In this document: positions 51,301-62,160 of the stretch, piece by piece
Layout of the letters: each line of letters begins with the position of its first letter
How positions within the stretch are numbered: the stretch's first letter is position 1
Source: Brachypodius melanocephalos
Taxonomy: Eukaryota; Chordata; Aves; Passeriformes; Pycnonotidae
Direction of reading: 5' to 3'
NCBI GenBank assembly: GCA_013398615.1
Contig: VZSR01003806.1
Location: 2,997,094 to 3,061,093 of the forward strand
DNA length: 64,000 nucleotides
Notes under the pieces: model-generated
What the model saw: only the letters and a program-made list of their open reading frames with translations
The model's database searches: none
Told to the model about the DNA's origin: nothing
Program-made: the position numbers and the translations under genes

Positions 51301-54300
51301 CAGGCAGTACCTCATCCCTCCTCACAGATTTAGATTAAATTCACCAATTTTGGTGCAGACAATCAGCTTTGCTACTCCTACTAGCAAGAGCCTGTACTTA
51401 AAGCAACCAATATTTAATTTCAATCTGACGTTAAAATCTAGAATTTGTACCCTGGACAATGATATCAGCATCAGTAAACTTGTAGCTTAAAGTTTAATGG
51501 CTTTTCTTTTGCTGTTTCTGAGAAAAAGCAAATTAAAAATCATGCTCTAAGATGGCTTCTCCAAATTTACCCTTGAAGATCAATGCACCCTTTAAAGCCT
51601 GAAATGTAAAAGAAAAAAGCAGTTAGTTTCTACACACAGCAGGCCAGCACTACCATTGTCAGGAAATCCTGGGCTTCCAACCTCTGAGAAGACCCCAAGG
51701 ACCAACCACAGTTGGCATTAAGTTCTGAAAATCCAGGAAGTAAAATATTTTTGGGAATAGAGACATTTCTATTTTTCCCAAAGATTGCTATTGCTGTTTG
51801 GCCAAGGTGAATAGCCAGGGATGAGACTGCTCAGACTCAGACATGCACAGCCCCATGGCAGTGCCGCACATCCCCATTTCTCCCTGCAGGACTTTTCCAA
51901 TACTCCTTTCAGAATGCCCAAGAGGACAAACACCTCAGCCTGAGCGTCCTCCAGCAAAACAATTTAAAGTCTTAAGAACCTTTCTGCACCATGCTCCCTC
52001 CTGAATGCACACATGCAGAGGCTGGGCCGTTGCAAAACATTGCTTTTATTGCCATTATTACTTCAGGAGTCAGGCTGTGGCCAGAAACCCTCCCTGAACA
52101 ATGGGAACAATGAAAGCAATGGGTACAACTGACAGGGATGAGAATGGTCTCCACATCCAACTCATCTAAATTTTAGACAAGGCACTGCACTTAAATGTAA
52201 GCTTTTATAAAAGTAATTCACTTGTTTTGGCATTATTCTAAAGCTAAGCTTGTGGATAAAAAGTAAAAAAAAAAATCAGCCTGCTTTACCTTGCTTCATA
52301 GGCAGCAGACAGCTTGTGTTTTGGGAAGAATCAGTGGCAGAAATAACAAATTTCTGAAAGCCACACTCACCATTCTACTGTGTTTCTTACATTTTAGAAT
52401 TTAATAAAATCCAATAATTCTTGGAAGTACAATGTCATATGTACAAACTATAGCATTTTCCCTATGGCCATGGATATAAATAACAGCAATTCTTACAGGC
52501 ATCGAAAGCATAAAAATTAGAAGCAGAGAACAAAGAAATCCTAAAATGAGCTGAGACAGTTTTTCAAAGCAGTGTAACACAAAGACTAAATTTTAAAAAC
52601 ATATTGTCTTACTCAGACATAAAGTAACATTTAGTTCCTCAGGAATCTGTCACATTTTCTTCCCCACATGCATGAACGATGAAGAATGATGAATTTATTA
52701 TGAGCTCCCAGTTAATCAAATTAAGACTGAAATTAAAAGTAGAGACAAAAAAAAAAAAAAAAAGGCGGGTCTAAAGTTGGAAGACAATTTCAATGGGGAA
52801 AAAAAAAGCTCTAGGAAATAGTTTACCCTTTCTGGTAGACTGGATATGGATAAAAGAAAATACATATGAAAACGAAAACACACAAAAAAAATTATTTGTC
52901 CCTTTTCTTCACACTCTTTAAGTGCTAACCATGCAAAGAGTATGGCAAAGTATTAAACAATGCTTCCTGCTCCCCAGCCCTTTAACATGTTTACCTTGCA
53001 CAAAGCCAGTTTCTGGCTGCTAGGAGTTTGATATCAACCTCCCACTTGCTTATCTACAGTATACAGATTTTTTACACCGTACCCATCTCCATGGTATCCA
53101 AGAGCCTTTTCACACTGCTCTCCTCCCACTTTCTCCCCACTTTGTTTCTCTCCTCCCTAGGGAAGCTGACAGGAGAATTCCTCAGCAGAACTGTCACCTT
53201 TCCCTTCACAAGCCTCTCCTTTCCCCTGCTGCTTTCCTTTCATTTATTTGCATGCTGTAATACCCAGTTTACTGCTTAAAATGCCTAAAATGCCTTATCA
53301 GTCTCACAGATTTTCTCTAATTTTACAGAAGATTCTTAGATTTTTTTTTTTCTTTTTCTTTTTGGTTGTTTGAAATTTACCTACAAGAGCAATTTGAGGG
53401 AGAATCTTTACCCGAAGCAGACTTGGATTGGTTTCTGCTGTAGAAATCAAAATATGTGAGCAACTGGAGGGATTTACATGCAGGGGGGAGAGGGGGAAAG
53501 GCAAAAGAGAAACAGGTTTCAATGATATTAACTGATGATTTAACCTTCAGTTGTTTTATAAGCTCTCAGCTGGGAGTTAAGGCATTGCAATACTAAATTA
53601 AAAATGGACTCATAGATGCAGAAACAAAATAAATAATACAGCAGGTGGTATGTCCTTCACATCAAGGTGCTTCCATAGCAGTAGGCAAATTAACTGTGGT
53701 CAATGGTATACAGCTAGACAGTCACATGTAGCAGGAACATTGTCTTCGCTTATAATGCCAAGTTGAAAGCATCCTCAAAATCAGTGAAAAATACTAATTG
53801 TTGTGGTTGGATATTGATTTGGATGTAATTACACTTGTTTTTATTATAGGTTGCTGTGCTTAGAGATACATAAATATCTAGCTGTCATAATCAGTGTTCA
53901 AATTTTAACCTGTAGCTATATATAATATATGTATTCACACAGCTCCTCAGAGCAGCACAGGGTAGCTACAGAGCTGGTTTTTTTTAATAAAGATCATATT
54001 TTTATAAGTTTGCTTGGAAACTTTCCTTCGATTTCTTTAAAATAAGACAGATAAGTCCTTTGAGTGTTCAGTACAAAACTTTTTTTTTTTTTAAGAGTGA
54101 TATAATAAGAACTAGAATTTATTCCTAGAAAAACAATTTAAGTTTGGAAAGTATTAACTTCAAACCCACTAAAATAATCCCCACTTTACAGAGAAGCAGA
54201 AGTGTGAAGCAAAATAATTCTCATGTGCAAAAAGGCTTCTGTGAAATGGATATCTACTCACTTAAAAGGATCTGCTGCACAAAGATGATCAGGCCTCTCT

Positions 54301-55747
54301 TTGGTACTGAATGATAAAAATGTTTTGTTTTTTACTCCACTTATAATTGGACTGCTAAAATAGCCATAGAAAAATGAGCTAGATACTATTTTTCCTTCTC
54401 CATTTACATTTTTTTTTTCTGCTAAAAATTGAGTCAACTGAAAATGAATGTTTCACAGGTCCAAATTTACAGAACACCCAACTCGGGAGTCCGAGTGCTC
54501 GATAAGAGAAATTTAAGGCAGAACTTAACAAGGATTTATACTGTGATTTGAAACTTGCCAGAAGGAAAGAAACTGAACTTGAATTTCAGGTCCAAGATGA
54601 GACAATATTTTTCTGCTTTTTGCATCCTAGAAATCCAGTGAATTCAAAGATGAGAAAGTCAGAACATTCCCTTTTTAGGCATGCCAGCCATAGGTCCTGT
54701 CTGTGGCCCTTGTGTTCACCCATTTCCAAGGATTGCCTTTGGGAGAGCCCTCTATGCTCCAAACCTCCCTCCCCACAAAACTATTTCAATTAGCATGTGA
54801 AGCATTTTGATTGCAGGAATATGGTAACATTCAAGAAGAAGATGTGTCAAAAACATACTGGGAAAATTCACATCAATTTATAAAATTTCAGAGAAAAGAG
54901 ATTCCGGAATGTGATATTTACTCATTCACTGATGGTTGCAAAGAAATGGTCCATGGGCACAGTCAGCCATCAAGTGTGCCTTGCATCTTCTATGGAAGCA
55001 GTATGGTACTGGGGACAATTCAGGTTAGATACTGGGGTGTGATCTAGGGAGTTCCTACTTTTTTTGTCTTTCAAACATTGTGTCACTTCTTCAGAAAAGA
55101 GAGGCACCTCCTAGACCTTGCTACCTGCACTGCTCTGTGCTAAGCACTGCTGCCTTCCTACCATCCGCACAAGCCTCATGGAATTACTTTTGTCTGTTTT
55201 CATTCTAAGGATCATATCCATTCTATCTCTGTGATTGATTTTCCTTATACTTCCTTATATTTGTCTCTTGGCTTTTGTTTTAAGAAAAAATTCTTTGTCA
55301 GCTACTACAGAAAGGTTTTGGAATAATGCTTGTAACTAGATCTGAAACCACTGGAAATTCTGTGCTCATGCTTCTCTGAATTTTTTTTTTGCCTCCTGTC
55401 ATTAAAGAGGTATATTATAATTTTGTTTTCATTTGTGTAATTGTTTTCATCTATTTTGGGATTCATATCTGAGGATTTTAGATGTCTCTATCCCATTAGC
55501 TCTGTTGAAGGAGAAGGAACCTCTCTGGAACCTATTCATTGGTGTTTCCTAAGCAGAAAAGAAGCATTTGGGATTTGGCTACTCACAGCAGCCACTTATC
55601 TGGCAGGTCTGCAAAGGTATCTGACTTCAAACAGAGTGTTAAAAGTAGGCAAGATTTCCTGTTCACAAGCTGTTGGGTGATACAAACCATCATAAATCAA
55701 AGGCTTATCATTACAGCATTACCATAATTCTTTCAGAGCAGACGGGC
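48348..55747. other. AT-rich non-coding sequence with simple repeats
   Basis: Contains a (TA)8 tract (50707-50722), a 17-A run (52747-52763) and T-rich tracts near 53341-53362 and 54080. No exon or transposon recognised. The open frames at 48715-49014, 53028-53279, 54548-55047 and 55441-55727 lack family motifs. Confidence 0.6.
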
Positions 55748-56044
55748 TTATGCAGGATAAGGGGAAATTGTTTTAAACTAAAAGTTGAGACATTCCAATT
55801 AGATAGTAGGAAGAAATTCTTTACTCAGAGGGTAATGAGGCACTAGAACAAGTTTCCCAGAGAAGTTGTGGATGCCCTTTCCCTGAAAGTGTGCAAAATT
55901 AGGGGCAAAAAAGGTTGGATGGGACTTTGACAATCAACCTACTCTAGTGGAAGATGTCCCTGTCTATGGCATGGAGGTTGGAACTAGGTGATCTCTAAGA
56001 TCCCTTCTAACCCCAGTTTTCTATAATTCTATGATGATTCTATG
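55748..56044 (+). mobile_element. CR1 LINE 3' end fragment
   Basis: Follows the CR1 end in order: GGATAAGGGGAAATTGTTTT, TAGGAAGAAATTCTTTACTC, CAGAGAAGTTGTGGATGCCC, a degraded TTGGATGGGACTTTG block, GATCCCTTCTAACCCCAG, and the terminal ATTCTATGATGATTCTATG octamers. It holds only the last ORF2 codons and the 3' UTR. The remnant protein block (RKKFFTQRV, then REVVDALSLKV) is interrupted. An old, 5'-truncated copy. Confidence 0.95.
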
Positions 56045-58459
56045 CAACCAGGTGGTAAAATGCTGCATCAAGGCTGCTTTCCTTTAGATTTCTAACAATA
56101 TGCAGTTGGTTCAACCTACCAAAGCCAAATCTGAACTTCATAGCACTCCCACAAGCATAATTATATTTGGTTATGATTTTTAAGGGGTATGTAGGGAGTG
56201 TACCAACAAATACCAGTTATCATTTCCACTCCTGTAAGAACTCAAAAGATAACCTCATTACTAGTGTGCCTCTTCTGTGTCTCAATTTAAGCTGTTGATA
56301 CAACCTACACCAGCATCAGCAACAGTTCCAAGTTACTCCTAAAATCGGTCCTTGGAATATCTAGCTCTGGCAGAAGAGAATCAGGACCAGTAGCACTTGC
56401 CTTCCCAAGGCTTATTCCAAAACCATATGTGCTCCCTGTCAGAACAAGACCCACAGACTCCACTTGCAACAGCAAAGCTGGCCCAAGTAGAACATATTAA
56501 GACTTGATTTTTGTGTCTGTCTGGTGCTGCTGGAAGTAGTAGAAATTTTGCAAGACCTTTCAATCATTCCCTGTGAGCTGTCAGTTTCTCTGCCCTCACA
56601 AGGAAACAACCTTTCCTCTTAGCTCCTGATGAGACGCACCCTGCTGCAAAGCAGCCTGTGCCAAAATGTCTCCCACCCACGGCAGTGCAAGTGAGAAGCC
56701 GGTCTTGTCAGCTCATTTCATTGTATTCTGATGAGATAGCCCAGACTTGTCCAATTATGTTTCCTCAAGATTTTACTGGATTGCTATTGTCCAATATCCA
56801 ATTTCACATATACACTGATTTTTAATTCCTTTTTCCAAAAGCTAATATAATGTCAAAACAGAACTTGCTAATTATTTATCTGCTTTGTGGGGTTTTTAGT
56901 AGAAGTATTTTCTTTTATCATACTCTGCCTTAGCCACCATTTCCAATTAGTTATCAAGAACATAAATAAAACATGATGATTTTGTGGAAAGGAGAAGTTA
57001 CAGTGAAAATGAATAAATAAATCATGTTTGCCATATATCAAACACCTTGGCATTGTATCAAAGTATTTATCATCCCACACCTTATCACATTTAAATATGT
57101 ATATTGTGTTCTTCACATTCTGAATAAAAGGAAATGTTAAAGAAGATGAATTTCAAAAATATTTTGAAAATATTACAACATACATATTAATATGTGTTCT
57201 TCAGATTGTATTACATCTCAAAAAATGCAACTTCTCTATAACCCTTTCCATGATTAAAGGAAGTATTGACAGCAAAAACAGAAGGAACATTTCTTTAGCA
57301 GAGTTTTCAACAAAAGGTGACAGACATTTAAGTAATGAGGAAATCATTGACTGCATTATCTACTTTTATATCTCAATCAAAACTAAGAGAAAACAACTCC
57401 AGAAGAGAGGTTATGGTGCTACATTGACCATAGATAACATAGCTGATCTCCTTGCACTGCCACTGGTTTTATTACTCCTTCTACCCAGTCACCATGACAA
57501 GTTAAGCTGAAACACACGCTTGATAATTTTTGATGACCCAGGAAAGAAAACATGGTAACCATTATGGCAGTTTTCAGAGTAATGTTAGCATTAATCTGCA
57601 TTAGCATGCACAAATTATAATTACCCTATGATTAACATGTACTTACAAACATGAATCTTTTAGAAGATATCACCTAAAGTATAATCCACACCGCTTTCAT
57701 AAGGATAAAAGATACAGACTAAATAGAGTAACTAGCCAAGCCTGAGGGGAAAAAAAAAACCTATGTAGACTGGAATTAGCTCTGAAGTGATTCAAAATAA
57801 TACATTAAGACAGTCTTTTCATACTTAATGCTTACTTAACAGTAGGAAAATTAGTGGCAGTGCTGGCAGCAGTCACAAACCCTATTTATTTCTAACTTCC
57901 TTTTCAGTATTTAGACACTTAGAGAACAATACATCAGCAAGAGCAAAAAATTTTTTTATATCTTTCATTTGTCAGAAATCTACACTCTTGACTGACAGAA
58001 CAAGACTTTTCTGCAGTGATTCATATATTTGTTGCCTCTGGGTCCAATTATCATAATTTGCAGAACTTACAAGAGATTTCACAATTTATTTAAGATGCCT
58101 CGGACTAAACAAAACTTGGTAAATACAGGTCCATTTGGAACACTTAACTTTGTTTTTCAAACAGTTGCACCATTACACCATTGTCCAAAATGTGTAAAAT
58201 GCCTTCAAAATCTGGAACAAGGAATGTCAAACTTTGCTGAAGCTGAGAAATGATGATGCTCTCAAAGTGCTCGGAATCTGAGATAATGATGTGCTCCTTC
58301 CCAGAGTAACATTACTGGGAGGAAGAGGCCAAGACTTTCCAGTTGATGTTTTAATTCCTTTTTCCAAGAAGTAAATGAATAGGAGGATAAACTTCAGGAC
58401 AAAAGCAATTGCATTTTCAACTTTCTTTCAGGTGAAGCATTCACAAGTATTTCATCATC
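56045..58459. other. AT-rich non-coding sequence
   Basis: Nothing recognised. The open frames at 56868-57116, 57250-57510 and 58029-58253 have no motif. Confidence 0.65.
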
Positions 58460-59093
58460 AGATTGACAGCAGGGTGACCATGAACCAGCAGCATGCCCAC
58501 ATGGCCAAGAGGGCCAATGGCATCCTGGCGTGTATCAGGAATAGAATGTCCATCAGGACCGAGCACTCTTCCTCTATAGTCGGCACCGGTGAGGCCATGC
58601 CTTGGGTCCCATGTCCAGTTCTGGGCCCCCCACTTTGGGAAGCGTGTTGAGGTGCTGAAGTGTGTCCAGAGAAGGGCAACAAGGCTGGTGAAATGTCTAG
58701 AGTACAAGTCCTCTGAGGATTGCTGAGGGAGCTGGTGTTATTTAGCCTGGAGAAGAGGAGGCTCAGGGGAGCCTCCTTATCACTCTCTACAAATGCCTGA
58801 AAGGAGGTTGCAGCCAGGTGAGGGTCAGACTCTTCTCCCAGGCAAACAGTGACAGGACAAGAGAACACAGTCTTAAGCTGCATTAAGGGAAGTTTAGGTT
58901 GGAAATTAGGAAGAAGTTCTTCTCAGAAGGGATGATTTGGCATTGGAATGCCAGGGAGGTGGTAGAGTCACAGTCCCTGGATGTGTTTAAGACTGGATGT
59001 GACACTCAGTGCCATAGTCTGGTTGACAGGGTGGTGTCAGGTTGGTCTCAAAGGTCTTTTCAACTTATTTTATCCTGTGATTCTGTGATCAGA
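58460..59093 (+). mobile_element. CR1 LINE, 5'-truncated, about 630 bp
   Basis: Starts within the ORF2 C-terminal region at GATTGACAGCAGGGTGACC and runs to the terminal TTCTGTGAT near 59090. Blocks of coding origin, the 3' UTR with GGTCTTTTCAACTTATTTTA in place of the usual TCCCTTCCAAC sequence, and the octamer end are all present in order. It is the first of a run of same-strand CR1 pieces reaching to 59.86 kb. Confidence 0.95.
58465..59045 (+). pseudogene. CR1 ORF2 C-terminal remnant
   Basis: Conserved blocks of the CR1 replication protein are readable in more than one frame. One frame holds AKRANGILACIRNRM and then PCPVLGPP, the latter a frame-shifted stand-in for the family's VQFWAPH. 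A second frame, after shifts, holds MEIRKKFFSEGMIWHWNA and REVVESQSLDVFKTG (from 58899). Several indels and stops separate them, and the catalytic reverse-transcriptase core was never part of this truncated copy. Not functional. The long reverse open frames here (88 and 141 codons) are antisense by-products. Confidence 0.9.
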
Positions 59094-59499
59094 TATACAG
59101 TCATTGGACACATTTAGCAACCAAAATAAACAAATTCACTTTCCTGAAATTGTACCTGAAAAAAATCACAAACATTTTTTTCTATCTCTTACCACCATGA
59201 GCAGCAGTGACACCTCTACCTAATGGCAATAGCCTAGATGCAAGATATCCTGTCTCTGGCGTGATAGGATCATGTGGATCATGGGCACAGAAACAACTGT
59301 GGCAGATCACTAGTAGTCCAAAAGTCAGTCTCAACTTTCCACAGAGACTCTGAAGTTAAGAACCCAAGCTTCATCTTGTCCTGAAGAAGGGATGGCCCGA
59401 CCAGCAGTCTCAGGAGTTTGCTGCTTGCCTGGAGCCCAGATCCTGCATGTCCTACAGCACTTGCAGAGGTTCACCCCAGGCCCTGCCTTTACACCCCTG
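59094..59499. other. Unassigned sequence between CR1 pieces
   Basis: About 400 bp with no recognised repeat. A reverse open frame of 106 codons spans 59331-59651 and overlaps the possible CR1 piece below in antisense. I find no family resemblance in that frame. Confidence 0.5.
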
Positions 59500-59660
59500 A
59501 GCTGCATGTCCAGGAGGATCAAGGAGGAGAACACTTCAGTTAATTGGATATAGCAAATACATGAGGCTGGATAGAATACATCCAAGGGGTACAAGGGTGA
59601 TGACTGAGAATCCTCTGTCTGTCTTGGAACATGGTCACCTTCTGAGGGCAAGAGGTAGGG
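59500..59660 (+). mobile_element. Possible CR1-like reverse-transcriptase fragment
   Basis: The plus-strand frame near 59566 reads MRLDRIHPRGTRVMTENPLS, then VLEHGHLL. This resembles the start of the CR1 reverse transcriptase, where the family has a GPDGIHPRVLRELA block followed by KPLSIIFExSW. Just upstream ELHVQEDQGGEHFS resembles the linker before it. The similarity is short and interrupted, so this is a tentative call; if right, this piece comes from further upstream in a CR1 than the fragments on either side. Confidence 0.35.
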
Positions 59661-59725
59661 AGATCCTGAGAAAGAGAAGAGAAGGCTAAAGACATGCCAG
59701 AGATTTTTTTTTCTTGTGAAATTTT

Positions 59726-59862
59726 AATCCTTGAAAGTTTTCAAAACTCAGATGAAACAGTCCTGAGAAACCTGCTCTAACTTTGAAAGTAGCCTGCACT
59801 GAGCAGAGGCTTGGACTTGATGATCTCTAGGAGTCTTTTCCAACCTAAGGTATTTCACAGTT
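59726..59862 (+). mobile_element. CR1 LINE 3' end fragment
   Basis: AATCCTTGAAAGTTTTCAAAAC, GAGAAACCTGCTCTAACTTTG, GGCTTGGACTTGATGATCTC and AGGAGTCTTTTCCAACCTAAG follow a CR1 3' UTR, ending at a degraded octamer (TTTCACAG). It may belong to the same original insertion as the possible fragment at 59500-59660, with the middle deleted. Confidence 0.85.
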
Positions 59863-60227
59863 TTAATAAATTAGATTTAATGTATCGATACAGTCAAATA
59901 TCACAGTAAAATATAAGATTAAATGCATCAGCTCCTCTATCCTCCTTTAGTATAGTTTTAATTGACATATGGAATTTCTATTTGTACTAATGAATCTTAA
60001 ATTTGAATAGTGAGTACATTTGCATCCACCTGCAAAACCCAAAAGCTGTATAGAATCATAGCAGCTTTAGAAGGCAGCTAAAGACAGGTATTCCCTCAGA
60101 AGTTACTAGTCACCCCGGGGCTATAATTGTTTAATTCATGGGAGAGTAAGGCATGGAGAGTTATTTGGCCGGGGAAGTTGCTTATAAAATCTTAATTGAG
60201 CTGCTATGATTTATCTTTAAACATCTG
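59863..60227. other. AT-rich non-coding sequence
   Basis: No feature recognised. A short TAGAATCATAG near 60054 looks like a CR1 end, but homology does not extend, so it is not called. Confidence 0.55.
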
Positions 60228-60463
60228 TATTGGTCTGACCGAGGTAAAGTTCACAGCCCTCAAAGTTCTGTGTTTTGCATTGGTAGCTGGACAGATGTTG
60301 ATAACAGATCAGTGTTTTGGCTACTGCCGAGCACCACTGTCCCTCTGACATGCTTTCCCCCATCTAAGGGATGGCAGTGGGCAAGATCCTGAGGGGACAC
60401 AACCGGGCCAGCTGACCCAAATTAGCCAAGGGGATATTCCATACCATGTGACATCAGCTCAGA

Positions 60464-60470
60464 TATAAAA
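60464..60470 (+). promoter_or_regulatory. TATA box of ERVK-like LTR
   Basis: TATAAAA follows the conserved GATATTCCATACCATGTGAC block of this LTR type, 199 bp before its AATAAA. Confidence 0.65.
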
Positions 60471-60662
60471 GCTAAGGGAGGGAGAAGGAAGGGTGAATGT
60501 TTGTGTTTCTTCAGTTTGCCTCCCAGAGGAACCACAAATGTGCTGAAGGCCTGCTTCCCAGGAAGTGTCCAAACATCACTTGCTGATGGGAAGTAGAGAT
60601 TGATTTTTCCCTTCACTTATGTGCGCACAGACTCTCACTTCTTTCTTTCTTTCTTTCACTGT

Positions 60663-60668
60663 AATAAA
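60663..60668 (+). terminator. Polyadenylation signal of ERVK-like LTR
   Basis: AATAAA directly after a (TTTC)n run in the R region of the LTR, about 120 bp before its end. Confidence 0.7.
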
Positions 60669-60944
60669 ACTGCCTTATGTCACCCACTGGTTGTTCTCCA
60701 TCTTATTCTCTCTCCTATTCCACTGGGAAAGGGTGTGATAGAACAACTCAGTGGGCATCTGACACCCAGCCAAGGTCAACCCGCTAGAGCATCTGATTGA
60801 ATTTTGAGCAAATACAAGTTCTAGAGCTTGCTATATGTATATTGGAGCAGAACAAACATCTTCATTTTCACCCTCTAAAATACAAAGAAAAGTAACAACA
60901 GCTCCTTTTCTTCCTAGACTGGCAGTCTAGAGTACTAGATACAA

Positions 60945-61022
60945 GGGATGTATGCACTACATACACTAGTCTGCTAAGATACATGGGCAGGCCTTGAAAG
61001 GCCTAGGCTGCAGACTCTTTGG
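60945..61022 (+). repeat. Diverged direct repeat, copy A
   Basis: Shares with 61321-61405 an ordered set of blocks: TATGC.CTACAT.CACTAGT, then ATGGGCAGGCCTTG, then GGCCT.GGCTGCAGA. Copy A lacks about eleven bases before GGGCAGG. Both are in the same orientation, about 375 bp apart. They may be remnants of two LTRs of an unrecognised element. Confidence 0.75.
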
Positions 61023-61320
61023 AATGGTGAGACAGAGGGACCTTATAGATATGATTGCTTAGAAGGATATTCTGAAAATATGAGGCCTGAAAGTGGAATT
61101 GAGATGAAGGCAGCCTTTGAGATGTGAGCAGGGCCTGCAGGAAGAAAGCTGTTAGCCAAAGGTGGATTAAGCAATAGCACAAAAAGGAAGACCCAGGGAC
61201 CCGTGCGTGGAGTCCCCTCAGGGCATCAGAGAAAAGATAGACTAAGGAGTGACCCTTAAGATTTAGAATATAGAGTAATATGGTAATCTAGTAGTTTTCA
61301 TAGGCTATATGTAAATGTAG
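61023..61320. other. Spacer between the two direct repeats
   Basis: About 300 bp of purine-rich unique sequence with no frame or family recognised. If the flanking repeats are LTR starts, this would be the remainder of the first LTR. Confidence 0.4.
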
Positions 61321-61405
61321 TAGGATATATGCGCTACATGCACTAGTCCACTAAAATACAAAGGATGTGTGGGCAGGCCTTGCAGGGCCTGGGCTGCAGA
61401 GTCTC
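61321..61405 (+). repeat. Diverged direct repeat, copy B
   Basis: Second copy of the 80-bp unit, with GCGCTACATGCACTAGTCC and GGGCAGGCCTTGCAGGGCCT. It is preceded by TGTAAATGTAGTAGG, which could contain an LTR-like TG start. Confidence 0.75.
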
Positions 61406-62160
61406 CTAGCTGGGGAGGACGGTACTACAGCGGTAGGAATAACCCCTCCTCTGGCAAAGGGACACCTTGGTGTTACTCTTGTCACTGCAATATCCTGAGG
61501 CTATGCATCCAAAAAGGTGCAGGTAAAAGTCAGCATAAAGCAAGGCTACAGGAAATCACAGCAAATACTTTCAGGTTGGGCAATTTTAAGCCCTTTAGCA
61601 GATAGGTCCTGGCTACCTCCCCACACTTGTAACTCATCTGACAGACTGTCAACACACACACACGCTATGCACTGCCGATATCACTGCTACCATCCCTGAC
61701 AGTTTTCTCTTCTTTTATTTCTCCTGAGTAGAAGTCATAGTTCTCCTTATGGGACATTTTGGATCCTACATGCCTACCTGCTCTTTCCACAGGGCTGAAT
61801 CCCTGCCAGGCAGAGCTGAGCTGGGCTGCAATAGCCTGCAGTACACCCACACAGAGGAAAAAAATTCCTCCTCTTTCAGGAATGGTCTCCAGTGAGCACA
61901 CCAAAACCAGAGGGGGAGAAGTTGTGGTGCCTGTCCCACTATCAGGGAGAGGGCACCAAAGCATGCCCCTGGTACCTCACTGGACAGCACTTGATTCCTC
62001 AAAGACTTTGTTAGAGATGTGGGATGTTTCCTTGCTTCTGTCTCACCCACATACCATTAACAAAGCCAGGCATGGCTTGGGCCTTCTCAGGTTTTACTCT
62101 GGGAGAGTATTGTGAAATACGTTTTTATTGTGGCTTCTTCATTAAATCTTTTTAATGTCA
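61406..62160. other. Moderately GC-rich unassigned sequence
   Basis: More GC-rich than the window average, with a short (CA)n run (61651-61663). Overlapping plus and reverse open frames of 94-118 codons at 61665-62115 have no recognised motif. It may belong to the same unrecognised element as the preceding direct repeats, but I cannot show this. Confidence 0.4.

Larger units (their letters stand above)
60228..60789 (+). mobile_element. Solo LTR, avian ERVK-like
   Basis: The sequence follows a common avian LTR: TTGCATTGGTAGCTGGACAG, GTGTTTTGGCTACTGC, CAGCTGACCCAAATTAGCC, GGGATATTCCATACCATGTG, then TATAAAA (60464), AATAAA (60663) and AGCCAAGGTCAACCC near the end. A candidate 6-bp duplication CATCTG lies at 60222-60227 and 60790-60795, the size expected for class II elements. 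However, the termini it implies (TATTGG..GAG) are not canonical TG..CA, so the edges are provisional. No internal retroviral sequence adjoins it, so it is a recombined solo LTR. Family assignment is from memory of avian LTRs. Confidence 0.7.

Noticed and set aside
58441..58883. 88- and 141-codon reverse open frames
   Set aside because: Antisense to the CR1 copy at 58460-59093.
59331..59651. 106-codon reverse open frame
   Set aside because: No family resemblance on that strand. The opposite strand shows weak CR1 reverse-transcriptase similarity, so the frame is probably antisense chance.
60052..60085. CR1-like TAGAATCATAG followed by AGAAGG
   Set aside because: The match is about a dozen bases and does not extend into the next CR1 block.
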